This document shows, piece after piece, positions 16,441-24,838 of a stretch of DNA of 59,025 bases; the stretch's first letter is position 1; each line of letters starts with the position of its first letter. A program made the translations under genes and the position numbers. The notes beneath the pieces were generated by a model. It saw only the letters and a list, made by a program, of their open reading frames with translations, ran no database searches and had not been told where the DNA came from. Source of the DNA: Spirochaetia bacterium (GTDB lineage: Bacteria > Spirochaetota > Leptospiria > Turneriellales > JAOUOS01); the NCBI GenBank assembly GCA_029880285.1, contig JAOUOS010000017.1, positions 1-59,025 on the forward strand, in the 5' to 3' direction.

Positions 16441-19400
16441 ATGATAATGGCTATAATAAAGAAGGTAATATTTGCGGGTTTTATCTATTTTATAATTATA
16501 AATTGTTCTAATAATGTAAGTAAACCAAAAGCCGAAAGTGGGGTTATTAATTTAACCAGCTGGGACTTTGAGAAAAATGGAGAAGTTGCTTTAAAAGGAG
16601 AATGGGAATTTTATTGGCAAGAACATATCAAGCCACAAGAATTTTTCAAAGATCAAAAAAATATAAATTATTTTAAAATGCCAAATACATGGAATAATTT
16701 TGAATTAAACGGCGAAAAATTAAACGGGCAGGGTTTTGCGACATATCGGTTGAATTTAAAATTAAATCATATGGATGAATATTTATGTTTTTATATAAAA
16801 AGCATAAATACCGCATATTCTTTATTTATAAACGAAAAACTGATTCAAAAAAGCGGTGAAGCTGGTACAAATATAGAAAATTCGAAACCGGCACAGCTTC
16901 CTAAAACAGAATGTTTTCAGGTGAAAGAAAATAATATCTTTATAACTTTACATGTGTCAAACTTTCATCACAGCCGAGGTGGTCCTCGTTTACCTGTTTA
17001 TTTGGGAACTCACGAGTCTATAAGAAAAAGAAACATAATAATGTCTGGTTTAGATTTTTTTCTATTGGGCGGTTTTTTATTGATGTTTTTATATCATATA
17101 GGGTTGTATCTATTAAGAAAAAATGACAGATCGATATTATATTTTGGCATTATTTGTTTAATCTTAGCGATTAGGCAAATGGTAACCAGTGAAATCTTAT
17201 TAGCTCAAATATTTAATAATATATATTGGGAACTGCTTCTTAAAATAGAGTACCTTACTTTTTATATAATGGCAGTCTTTTTTCTGGGTTTCTTTATTAG
17301 AGTTTTTCCGAATGAAATTCCTCGAAAATTTTATACAATTGTAAAAATAATATTTTTAAGTTTTATCGTTTTTCTTATTTTCCCCGCGAGAATTTATACG
17401 TTAACAATGATTCCCGTGCAGATTTTATATTTAATAGTAATACCTATAGGATTTAGCTTTTTTATAAAGGCTTTTAAAAATAAAAGAATAGGTTCGGGAG
17501 TTGTAATAGCCGGATTTTCTATTGTTTTTTTAACAGTTATAAATGATATTTTAGTGGCAAATGATATAGTTCAATGGCCCACTATCTCGGGTTTTGGAAT
17601 ATATTTGTTTATATTTTCTCAGGCTTATTTATTATCTAAAAAGTTTGTTTCAGCGTTTGATAATGTTGAAAAACTTTCAGAATCTTTATCTGAAATATCA
17701 AAAGAACTTTCTATAAAAAACAAAAAACTTCTTGAAATGGATAAATTAAAAGACGAATTTTTAGCAAATACAAGTCATGAGCTGCGTACACCACTTTCAG
17801 GCATTATTGGTATTGCAGATTCTTTATATAATCAATTAAACGGAAAAGAATATGACAATATAAGACAAAATCTTTTTTTAATTATTGCCAGCGGTAAAAG
17901 ATTGAATAATCTTGTGAATGACGTACTTGATTTTTCAAGATTAAAAAATAAAGATATAAAGTTAAATAAGAAATCGCTTGATTTGTATATTCTTACCGAA
18001 ATAGTAATAACATTTATAAAGGCTTTTTTAAATAACAAGAAAATTGAAATAGTAAATAATATACCAAAAAAAAATTTTACAGTATACGCAGATGAAGATA
18101 GACTTCAGCAGATTTTATATAATTTAATAGGCAATGCGATTAAATTTACAGAGATTGGTTTTATTACTATTAACGCTAAAAAAAATAAGAAAAATAAAAT
18201 AACATACATAAGTATTCAAGATACGGGAATTGGTATCGCGAAAGAAGATATTCATAAGATATTTAATTCATTTGTGCAAATAGACGGTTCTGAAACCAGA
18301 GAGCATCAAGGCGTTGGTCTGGGATTATCAATAACAAAAAGTTTAATAGAATTACATAAAGGAAAAATTTGGGCAGAATCTGAACTTCAAAAGGGATCTG
18401 TATTTGAGTTTTCATTGCCCGATTTAGAAAAAGATGTGCAAAAAAAAGAGTCTGATTCAGAAATTCAATATTTTAAAAAAGATCATAAATTTATTCGAGA
18501 GGTTTCTGAATGGCAGTTGGTAGAATTAAACGGCGCTGTTGATAAAATTCATAAAAGTGATTTTAAAAATAAGAGTAAAATACTTGCAGTTGATGACGAT
18601 CCTATAAATTTAAAAGTTATAGAAAACCAGCTTTCTTCTATTGACTGTGATATTATAACGGCGTTAAACGGTAAAGAGGCTTTAGATATTATTGACAAAG
18701 AAGAAAATTTAGATTTAATTCTATTAGACGTTATGATGCCTCGAATTTCGGGATATGAGGTTTGCAAAAAAGTAAGAGAAAAATATTCTAAATCAGATTT
18801 GCCTATTATCATATTTACGGCAAAAACTTTAGAAGAAGATTTAACTTATAGTTTTAATATAGGCGCGAATGATTATATTACAAAGCCTATAAAGAAAAGC
18901 GAATTTTTAGCTCGCGTGAATTCAGCAATAGAATTAAAAAAAGCTGTTACAGAAAAATTAAAATTATCAGCCCTTGAAAAAGAGCTTGAAATGGCGGCTT
19001 ATGTTCAAAAAAATATTATTACGCCTCAAAAAGAAATTTATAAACAATTTAATTTCGATATAGATATTAAATATCTTCCTTTAAATCAAAAAGTTAGCGG
19101 CGATTATTATTGCATGACAAAAAAAGATAACGGTATTATTTCTATATTTTTGGCTGACGCGATAGGGCATGGCATTCAAGCGGCTTTTTCGACAAGCAGA
19201 ATTGATTTGTTAAATAAGTATGCTTCTGAGTACGAGCATCCTCACGAAAAATTTATCAAAATAAATGATTTTATTTTTGAACAAAAATTAAAAACAGACG
19301 CGATGTTTTCGGCCTTTATTTTAGAAATAAAAAATAATACATTGCATTTTTCTTCAGCAGGTCATTGCGCTCAGGTATTATTAAAAAGAAGAGAAAAAAA

Positions 19401-19713
19401 GATTTATTCTTTAAAAACAAAAGGTTCATTTATAGGGGCTTATGAAAAAATGGAATACCAAACCAAAAGTATTGATTATGAAAAAGGAGATTGCTTGCTT
19501 TTATTTACAGACGGCTTGTATGAGCAATTTAATAAAAATAAAAAAGAATACGGTACCTTTCGTCTAAATAAATTCTTAGAAAAAAAAATGCTGCCAATAA
19601 TAGATGATAAAAAATCAGCAGAAATAAATTCTGCAATTTTAAATGATATCGATTCTTATCGGGGTAAAGAATCGATAAATGACGATGCTACATTGATTGC
19701 GATAAAGTTTTAG
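16441..19713 (+). CDS. Hybrid sensor: 7TM-DISM, histidine kinase, receiver, SpoIIE phosphatase
   Basis: A 1090-residue membrane signalling protein. Order: signal/lipobox-like IINC near residue 20; extracytoplasmic 7TMR-DISM sensing domain (about 40-190); seven membrane helices (about 200-400); short coiled coil; HisKA with His446 in ANTSHELRTPLSG; HATPase with DEDRLQQILYNLIGNA, DTGIGI and GVGLGLS; receiver with VDDDPIN and phospho-acceptor Asp763 in LILLDVMMP; and a C-terminal SpoIIE phosphatase with VSGDYY, LADAIGHG, LFTDGLY and NDDATL. All catalytic residues appear intact, so it probably couples an external signal to a partner-switch through its own receiver. Its 3' end overlaps a convergent membrane gene by 26 bases. 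Confidence 0.93.
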   Translation: MIMAIIKKVIFAGFIYFIIINCSNNVSKPKAESGVINLTSWDFEKNGEVALKGEWEFYWQEHIKPQEFFKDQKNINYFKMPNTWNNFELNGEKLNGQGFATYRLNLKLNHMDEYLCFYIKSINTAYSLFINEKLIQKSGEAGTNIENSKPAQLPKTECFQVKENNIFITLHVSNFHHSRGGPRLPVYLGTHESIRKRNIIMSGLDFFLLGGFLLMFLYHIGLYLLRKNDRSILYFGIICLILAIRQMVTSEILLAQIFNNIYWELLLKIEYLTFYIMAVFFLGFFIRVFPNEIPRKFYTIVKIIFLSFIVFLIFPARIYTLTMIPVQILYLIVIPIGFSFFIKAFKNKRIGSGVVIAGFSIVFLTVINDILVANDIVQWPTISGFGIYLFIFSQAYLLSKKFVSAFDNVEKLSESLSEISKELSIKNKKLLEMDKLKDEFLANTSHELRTPLSGIIGIADSLYNQLNGKEYDNIRQNLFLIIASGKRLNNLVNDVLDFSRLKNKDIKLNKKSLDLYILTEIVITFIKAFLNNKKIEIVNNIPKKNFTVYADEDRLQQILYNLIGNAIKFTEIGFITINAKKNKKNKITYISIQDTGIGIAKEDIHKIFNSFVQIDGSETREHQGVGLGLSITKSLIELHKGKIWAESELQKGSVFEFSLPDLEKDVQKKESDSEIQYFKKDHKFIREVSEWQLVELNGAVDKIHKSDFKNKSKILAVDDDPINLKVIENQLSSIDCDIITALNGKEALDIIDKEENLDLILLDVMMPRISGYEVCKKVREKYSKSDLPIIIFTAKTLEEDLTYSFNIGANDYITKPIKKSEFLARVNSAIELKKAVTEKLKLSALEKELEMAAYVQKNIITPQKEIYKQFNFDIDIKYLPLNQKVSGDYYCMTKKDNGIISIFLADAIGHGIQAAFSTSRIDLLNKYASEYEHPHEKFIKINDFIFEQKLKTDAMFSAFILEIKNNTLHFSSAGHCAQVLLKRREKKIYSLKTKGSFIGAYEKMEYQTKSIDYEKGDCLLLFTDGLYEQFNKNKKEYGTFRLNKFLEKKMLPIIDDKKSAEINSAILNDIDSYRGKESINDDATLIAIKF

Positions 19714-20068
19714 TTTTTCTTATTTGAAAAAGAATAATAAATAACCACACAAGTGTTCTAAAAATCATCGCTTTAATGCTTTTATTGGCAATGATATCAA
19801 GATAAACTGTGCTAATTAACAATAAAACAATAAAATGCGAGCAAAAAATAAAGATTGATAATTTCAATGAATATTTATGTTCTTTAAATATTAAGATGGC
19901 GCAAAAAATAGATATAATGCCCGCTACTACATTATAAATAACCAATGTAAGATGAAAATTGTAATCGGGTACAGATATTTTAGTAATAACAAGAATTCCT
20001 ACTGTAACAGACATAATACCAATAAAAAGAGCCGTTAATCCTGCGGTTTTGTTTAATTTATTTTTCAT
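19688..20068 (-). CDS. Small four-helix membrane protein, unknown function
   Basis: 126 residues with four strongly hydrophobic segments (about 10-30, 38-60, 70-90, 100-120) and charged ends. I do not recognise a family. It converges on the hybrid kinase with a 26-base overlap and has no clear ribosome-binding site. Its membrane-protein codon pattern supports a real gene, but only moderately. No functional link to its neighbours is visible. Confidence 0.6.
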   Translation of the reverse strand: MKNKLNKTAGLTALFIGIMSVTVGILVITKISVPDYNFHLTLVIYNVVAGIISIFCAILIFKEHKYSLKLSIFIFCSHFIVLLLISTVYLDIIANKSIKAMIFRTLVWLFIILFQIRKTKTLSQSM

Positions 20069-20108
20069 AATGTATGTAAAATATTTTAAGATAACATGGC
20101 AATTAAAA

Positions 20109-20453
20109 GTGTTGATAATTTTATTATATAAAGATTTTATCGGGTCGGTTCATTACAGCGCTGAAGATGAAATATTTTTCGGAAAAATTGAAGGTATTAA
20201 TGATTTAGTAACCTTTGAATCAGATACGGTAAAAGGTCCTAAAGAGTCTTTTATAGAATCAGTTGAAGATTGTATTGAAATATGTAAATCTGCGAAAAAA
20301 GAAGTGTATAAGTCATACAAAGGAAGTTTTAACGTAAGAATTACGCCCGAACTTCACAAGAGAGCTGTTCAAAAAGCTCAGCTTTTAGGTATTTCTTTAA
20401 ACCAGTTTGTAGAAAAAGCTATTGAACATGAAACCGCTGTAGCGGCTGAATAA
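20109..20453 (+). CDS. hicB: Orphan HicB-like antitoxin
   Basis: A HicB-type protein of about 114 residues. The N-terminal partial RNase-H fold has YKDFIGSVHYSAEDEIFFGKI and GINDLVTFES; the C-terminal ribbon-helix-helix region is GSFNVRITPELHKRAVQKA…GISLNQFVEKAI. There is no ATG; GTG 20109 or TTG 20112 gives the normal N-terminus, while the longer open frame adds an atypical hydrophobic leader. No hicA lies next to it, so it is either a solitary regulator or a module that lost its toxin. Its last 76 bases overlap the 3' end of the minus-strand membrane glycosyltransferase. Confidence 0.82.
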   Translation: MLIILLYKDFIGSVHYSAEDEIFFGKIEGINDLVTFESDTVKGPKESFIESVEDCIEICKSAKKEVYKSYKGSFNVRITPELHKRAVQKAQLLGISLNQFVEKAIEHETAVAAE

Positions 20454-21655
20454 CTTAAAACCACGAGCCAGAAATTTTCTTCCCAGTTTTTACAGCAGAA
20501 CCATTTGTCTAAAACTTCATACGTAAAAAAAGAAGCCAGCATGAAAAAGGCTGCCGCGTAAAAATATTTTTTACCGCAAAATGGTATAAGCCAAAGCAAG
20601 TACCAGGGGTAAGCCACAGGTGAAAGTAAAAATAATGAAAGCCATGTTAAAAAAATATTTTCAGAAATATTTTTTATCTTAAAAAAAATAATAATATAAA
20701 TACATAGAAACATGAAAACTAAAAAAATACGCGCGTAAAAACTTTCAAATCCCAAAAATTTCATCATAGTATAAAAGTATCCCCTGAATACCCAGTCTTT
20801 AGAATAGGTTGAGAAAGAATCAAATAATCTAATACCTGCGTTTATATAGGGTATATACAAAAGAAAGCCAGATGTAAACGCGGCTGTAAAATATAGTTTT
20901 TGTTTTTTTTTTAAATTAACAAAAAAAAGAGGCAGAAAAATTACGGGAACAATTTTTGTTAAAACCGAAAAAACTAAAAATAAACCGCTTTTAGAACCAT
21001 CGTTTTGATAAAGATAAAAAACCGCCAGAGTTAAAAAAAGAATTCCTATAATATCAAAGTGTCCGCTTGAAGATGTTTCAATAATAAAAAAAGGGAACAA
21101 TGCCGCTAACAAGTAGGCATCTTTAAAAAATTCTTTTTTTCGCGAAAGAAAAAAAACAAAATAAAGAGATACAAGTAAAAAGAAAAGCTTAAAAAGATAT
21201 AGGGAAGGGTTAATAAGTGAAAAAAATCTAAAAATTATTTGGGCAAGCGGCGGATATATGGCCGTCATGCGCGGATGGTTTACTTCTTTGTTTAATGTTT
21301 CGTTATTAAAAATGGTATTATCAGGCGCGATAGAGTATGGGTTATATCCTAAATTTTGAACATGACCCTCCCAAACATAACGATGAATATCGCCAGAAAG
21401 CAAAGGCGGCTTAAAAAGAAACATGGCCGAGCAGAATATAAATAAAAAAAGTATTTTTCTGTTGTCAGTTATAAAATCATAATAATAACGTAGCAGCAAA
21501 ATCGCGCAGAGAAAAATACATGAAATATAAAAAATATAATTTAAAAAAACAAAGTTTGTTTCAGCCGCTGAAGCAATAAAATAATAAAAAACCGGAATAA
21601 GAAAATAAAGCAGATAAGGAAAGAAGTAATGTATTTGTTGTTGTAATTTTTTCAT
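20378..21655 (-). CDS. Polytopic membrane glycosyltransferase (polyprenol-phosphate sugar dependent, GT87/ArnT-like)
   Basis: A 425-residue inner-membrane protein with about eleven hydrophobic helices. Family marks are the loop GDIHRYVWEGHVQNLGYNPY, where the Asp is the likely catalytic base, YPPLAQIIFR, and SPVAYPWYLLW near the end. These enzymes use polyprenyl-phosphate-linked mannose or a similar sugar, which the Dpm1-like GT2 upstream on this strand would supply. It is last in a run of four minus-strand genes, after a 132-base gap with a CTCTGTG repeat. The C-terminal 25 codons overlap the hicB-like gene on the other strand. Confidence 0.82.
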   Translation of the reverse strand: MKKLQQQIHYFFPYLLYFLIPVFYYFIASAAETNFVFLNYIFYISCIFLCAILLLRYYYDFITDNRKILFLFIFCSAMFLFKPPLLSGDIHRYVWEGHVQNLGYNPYSIAPDNTIFNNETLNKEVNHPRMTAIYPPLAQIIFRFFSLINPSLYLFKLFFLLVSLYFVFFLSRKKEFFKDAYLLAALFPFFIIETSSSGHFDIIGILFLTLAVFYLYQNDGSKSGLFLVFSVLTKIVPVIFLPLFFVNLKKKQKLYFTAAFTSGFLLYIPYINAGIRLFDSFSTYSKDWVFRGYFYTMMKFLGFESFYARIFLVFMFLCIYIIIFFKIKNISENIFLTWLSLFLLSPVAYPWYLLWLIPFCGKKYFYAAAFFMLASFFTYEVLDKWFCCKNWEENFWLVVLSYSAATAVSCSIAFSTNWFKEIPKS

Positions 21656-21754
21656 TCTTTGTTTGATTTTATATATGTAATAAGAAAAATTTTAACGCAT
21701 CTACCCTTGTTAGATACTTTGCTGCCTGTGGTTAGCGGTGCGAATAGAACAATT

Positions 21755-21781
21755 CTCTGTGTACTCTGTGATTTCTGTGGC
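21755..21781 (+). repeat. CTCTGTG-type short repeat, second copy
   Basis: CTCTGTGTACTCTGTG then ATTTCTGTGGC, a diverged copy of the repeat at 13870-13906, lying between the GT87 and GT2 genes. Confidence 0.6.
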
Positions 21782-21787
21782 ATATTA

Positions 21788-22513
21788 TTACTTTGTTTTT
21801 ATATATCTTCTACGGTTTGTTTTTCTCATAGACATTAAAAATGCTAAAAATAAATAAAATAAGATATAACCTCCGGCTAAAATTATTCCTTTAATATTAC
21901 CGCTTACTTTGCTTTTGCCCGCTTTTCTTTTGCGGTATTTAACCGGTACTTCTTTTATTTTTAAACCGTAAAAAGCGGCCTTCATCTGCATTTCTATGGT
22001 CCATCCGTATTTTTTATCGCGCATCTTAAGAGTTTCTAAAGCGTTGTATGTAATGGCGCGAAAAGGCCCGAGGTCGGTAAAACTGGTTTTAAAAAAGTAA
22101 TTTAATAACTTTGCTGCCAGCGCGTTGCCGAATTTTTGCGGCAGTGAAAGCGCGCCTTTTTCTGCTTTGCCCAAAACACGCGAGCCTATTACTAGGTCGG
22201 CTTTTTTTTGAATAATAGGGTTTATAACATCTTTAATCTCTTCAGGATAATCTGAATAATCGGCGTCAAGAAAAACAACAATGTCGGTTTTTTTATTTAG
22301 GGCGGCAATACCGGCAAGACAGGCCCTGCCGTAACCTCTGCGCTGTTCGTTAATTACTTTGGCGTCATGTTTTCTCGCGGCAGTTTTAGTATTGTCGGTT
22401 GAGCCGTTGTTGACTACAATAATTTCATTTACAATACTTTTATCAATGTCGTTTAGTACAAATGGTAAAGATTTTTCTTCATTAAACGCGGGAATAATTA
22501 CTGAAATTCGCAA
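21788..22513 (-). CDS. Dpm1-like family 2 glycosyltransferase
   Basis: A 241-residue GT-A enzyme with a cytosolic catalytic domain and a hydrophobic C-terminal segment (about 207-227). Motifs: SVIIPAFNEEKSL, VVNNGSTDNT, RRGYGRACLAG and the nucleotide-sugar/metal site FLDADYSDYPEE. It resembles polyprenyl-phosphate mannose or glucose synthases. It starts 32 bases inside the TIGR04282 gene, so the two are translationally coupled. It likely makes the lipid-linked sugar used by the polytopic transferase downstream. It could also be the second arsenosugar transferase, but its motifs fit TIGR04283 less well. Confidence 0.85.
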   Translation of the reverse strand: MRISVIIPAFNEEKSLPFVLNDIDKSIVNEIIVVNNGSTDNTKTAARKHDAKVINEQRRGYGRACLAGIAALNKKTDIVVFLDADYSDYPEEIKDVINPIIQKKADLVIGSRVLGKAEKGALSLPQKFGNALAAKLLNYFFKTSFTDLGPFRAITYNALETLKMRDKKYGWTIEMQMKAAFYGLKIKEVPVKYRKRKAGKSKVSGNIKGIILAGGYILFYLFLAFLMSMRKTNRRRYIKTK

Positions 22514-23096
22514 GTTTGAGATCCTTTAATGTGTCAATATCTCTTTTTTTCTCAAGCAGAAAATAAGTTAAATTACATTCCTTCGCTTTTTTTAAGGTCT
22601 GCGATAAAACCAAAGACGTGCTCCAGTCAATGTTTTTGAAAATTTCTACATGGGGATGTTTCATCCCTAAAAGATAATATCCGCCGTCAAAAGTGGGACC
22701 TATAACCAGATCATATTCATTTAATTTTTCAAAGGCGTTACTAACTAAATTTTCAGATAAATTGACCGCGTCGGTGCCTATAACAACGGCCTTATCATAT
22801 TTTGTTAAAATAAGTTGAAAAGCGTTTGAAAGTCTTTCGCCTAAATTACCGCCTTTTTGAATTATAATTTCATTTTTAACGGATAACCAGTTTTTAATTT
22901 TATCGATATCTTCATTTGAAGATAAAAATATTTGCGTTTGATAAAAACTTTTGAGTGGTGTTGTCGATTCAATAGTATGCATTACCAGTTCTTCATAAAC
23001 AGCCAAAGCTTCTTCTTCACCTATTTCTTTTGCCAGCCTTGTTTTAACCTTTCCCTTTTGTGGAGGCTTCATAAATATCATCAAAATATTTTTCAT
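22482..23096 (-). CDS. TIGR04282-family arsenosugar biosynthesis glycosyltransferase
   Basis: A 204-residue DUF2064/TIGR04282 protein (rSAM/selenodomain-associated transferase 1), a family named for co-occurrence with ArsS. Motifs: FMKPPQKGKVKTRLA nucleotide-binding start, QKGGNLGERL, IGTDAVNL, and GPTFDGGYYLLGM. It probably works on the sugar part of arsenosugars. It sits 8 bases after the ICMT-like gene and overlaps the GT2 gene by 32 bases, so the three form an operon. The functional assignment rests on family genomic context, which is also seen here with arsS 6 kb away. Confidence 0.88.
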   Translation of the reverse strand: MKNILMIFMKPPQKGKVKTRLAKEIGEEEALAVYEELVMHTIESTTPLKSFYQTQIFLSSNEDIDKIKNWLSVKNEIIIQKGGNLGERLSNAFQLILTKYDKAVVIGTDAVNLSENLVSNAFEKLNEYDLVIGPTFDGGYYLLGMKHPHVEIFKNIDWSTSLVLSQTLKKAKECNLTYFLLEKKRDIDTLKDLKLANFSNYSRV

Positions 23097-23104
23097 TGGC
23101 TTGA

Positions 23105-23632
23105 TTAATAAACAAAGGGAACAAACATCTTTGATTTTTTCATGTATTCGATATATTCACTGCCGAATTTTTTTATGTTTTCTTTTTCTTCAGTTTTTGA
23201 CGTAATCCATAAAAATATTGTAATTATGCTAATAAGCTCTATGGTTAACATCGAAACATTTTTTAAAAAAGCGCCCCAGCTTAAATATAATAGCGAAGCG
23301 TAAAGCGGGTGTCTTAGGTATTTATAAATTCCTGTGGTTACTAATTGCGTGGTGTTTTCAATATCTTTTTGGGGTTTGCCTGTTTTTTTTAAGAGAAAAA
23401 AACCATATATTACGAGAATACCCGAAAAAGTAAGAAGTATCCATGATATAATTTGAACAGGCGAAAAAGCATTGTTTAACCAAAAGTCTGAGTTTAATAA
23501 AATTAGAATAAGTATGACTTCAAACGCGAAAAATCTGTAGAAACCATGAGAGTAAATATTAAAAAGAGATTTTCGCGAACGATATATAAACAAAATTGAC
23601 ATTAGTATAAAAATAATTATTTTAATATTCAT
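23105..23632 (-). CDS. Membrane methyltransferase of the isoprenylcysteine carboxylmethyltransferase (ICMT/PEMT-like) family
   Basis: A 175-residue protein with four or five membrane helices. The SAM-binding C-terminal motif of the family is present as GIYKYLRHPLYASLLY (about residues 103-118) and FGSEYIEYMKKSKMFVP at the end. Substrate is unknown: bacterial members methylate lipids, small molecules or peptides. It is first in the operon with TIGR04282 and GT2 genes, so a role in modifying an arsenic-containing or polyprenyl intermediate is possible but only inferred. Confidence 0.82.
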   Translation of the reverse strand: MNIKIIIFILMSILFIYRSRKSLFNIYSHGFYRFFAFEVILILILLNSDFWLNNAFSPVQIISWILLTFSGILVIYGFFLLKKTGKPQKDIENTTQLVTTGIYKYLRHPLYASLLYLSWGAFLKNVSMLTIELISIITIFLWITSKTEEKENIKKFGSEYIEYMKKSKMFVPFVY

Positions 23633-23751
23633 ATTGTTTTTGTTTGCCCCTTTATTTAATAATAATATTATTAAATAATTACGGCATTAAATTATATTTA
23701 CCGTAATTATTTAATTATCTTTTTGTTATCTGCGTATTATTATTTTAATTG

Positions 23752-24513
23752 TTAATCTTCTTTAAGTAAACGCGCCCTGTGTTTTATATTATCTTTTAAA
23801 GTTTCAGCTAAAATTCTATTTATGTCATTGTCATGGGTTATAGGGCTTATATCTATTAATCCGTCATTATTTGAATCTAAGGCAGCGCTTAAGTTAATAT
23901 CATGTAATATATCTTCTAAATTTATATCAATTAACAATCCATCTGTATATTCATCGACAATAACCCCAGCTTCACTTTCAACTTTCATGCTTTCGCTTGT
24001 ATCATGGCGCATGATAAATTCTATGCCGTTTATGGTACCAGCTATAAAAATTGAACATTTGTATAAACCATAATCTTCAGCTAAATTTGATTTATCAAAA
24101 ATAAATTTTATATTTTTGTAACTTCCCCCTTCTATGAAACCTATTCCCAAACTTTCGGTTAACAGGTTAGTTTCACTTAATAAATCTACTTGAAAAGGGC
24201 CGGTTAGTTCTGATGATTTTATTGTAATATATTTTTCAATATGTTCATCATACTTTTCAAATTCAATGCCCTTAAAAGACATTTTGAAATCTGTAATTAT
24301 AACATTATTTTCAGCATGGTAAGCGTATAGTCTCTCACCTGTTATTAAATCTAATACTTTTTCAAAAATATTTTTGGTATGTGAATCGGCAGATATGCTT
24401 GATGTTCTTATTTTTAATTCTACGTCTTTTGAAATTTCGGGCATATCAAAAATACATCCGAATATAACCGTAAAAAACGCAAATATCATTAGTTTACTTT
24501 TCTTCATAATCAT
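23752..24513 (-). CDS. DUF4382-like lipoprotein 2 of a tandem pair
   Basis: A 253-residue lipoprotein with signal peptide and lipobox IFGC. The mid-region has the DUF4382-like pattern GPFQVDLLSETNLLTESLG followed by GSYKNIKFIF; this match is by eye. The C-terminus has an Asp/Asn-rich block, DSNNDGLIDISPIT, resembling a calcium-binding loop. I use ATG 24513 with GAGG upstream; an ORF start 57 bases further adds a non-signal leader. It is clearly paralogous to the gene at 24839-25606 over its full length and lies downstream on the same strand, with a terminator between. Confidence 0.78.
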   Translation of the reverse strand: MIMKKSKLMIFAFFTVIFGCIFDMPEISKDVELKIRTSSISADSHTKNIFEKVLDLITGERLYAYHAENNVIITDFKMSFKGIEFEKYDEHIEKYITIKSSELTGPFQVDLLSETNLLTESLGIGFIEGGSYKNIKFIFDKSNLAEDYGLYKCSIFIAGTINGIEFIMRHDTSESMKVESEAGVIVDEYTDGLLIDINLEDILHDINLSAALDSNNDGLIDISPITHDNDINRILAETLKDNIKHRARLLKED

Positions 24514-24567
24514 TTTGTTTACCTCGTTATATAAAGTTTGAGTGTTTGTTACGAAGTATTTAGAAGA

Positions 24568-24602
24568 CATCTAATAGAATTTCTATGAAATTGTATTAGA
24601 TG
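24568..24602 (-). promoter_or_regulatory. Leader hairpin upstream of lipoprotein 2
   Basis: Two 15-base arms (catctaatagaattt / aaattgtattagatg) pair at 14 of 15 positions around a 5-base loop, about 55 bases before the lipoprotein start on the minus strand. No T tract follows. It could be an operator or an RNA stem. Confidence 0.45.
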
Positions 24603-24800
24603 TAACATTCGGTAATTTTAAAATGTGGCGATGAAAATATAATTTCATCTTTTGATTTTTTTTGTTACTAGCTTCGTAAATTTATCCACTTTTTATAATA
24701 CAATAAAAAATTGTATTATTATAGATTTATACAAAAATATAAACAAAGACAAAAAAATATGCAAAATTATAGAAAATTTATTTGAAAATGAAAGAAAAGA

Positions 24801-24828
24801 ATTACTGCCGGCCCTTGCCGGCAGTAAT
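24801..24828 (-). terminator. Terminator after lipoprotein 1
   Basis: A perfect 12-bp stem (attactgccggc / gccggcagtaat) with a 4-base loop, 10 bases after the stop of the minus-strand lipoprotein and followed on that strand by TCTTTTC. Confidence 0.8.
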
Positions 24829-24838
24829 GAAAAAAGAC

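Noticed and set aside
21788..22513. TIGR04283 arsenosugar transferase
   Set aside because: The DADYSDYPEE motif and C-terminal membrane segment fit Dpm1-like enzymes better; kept as general GT2.
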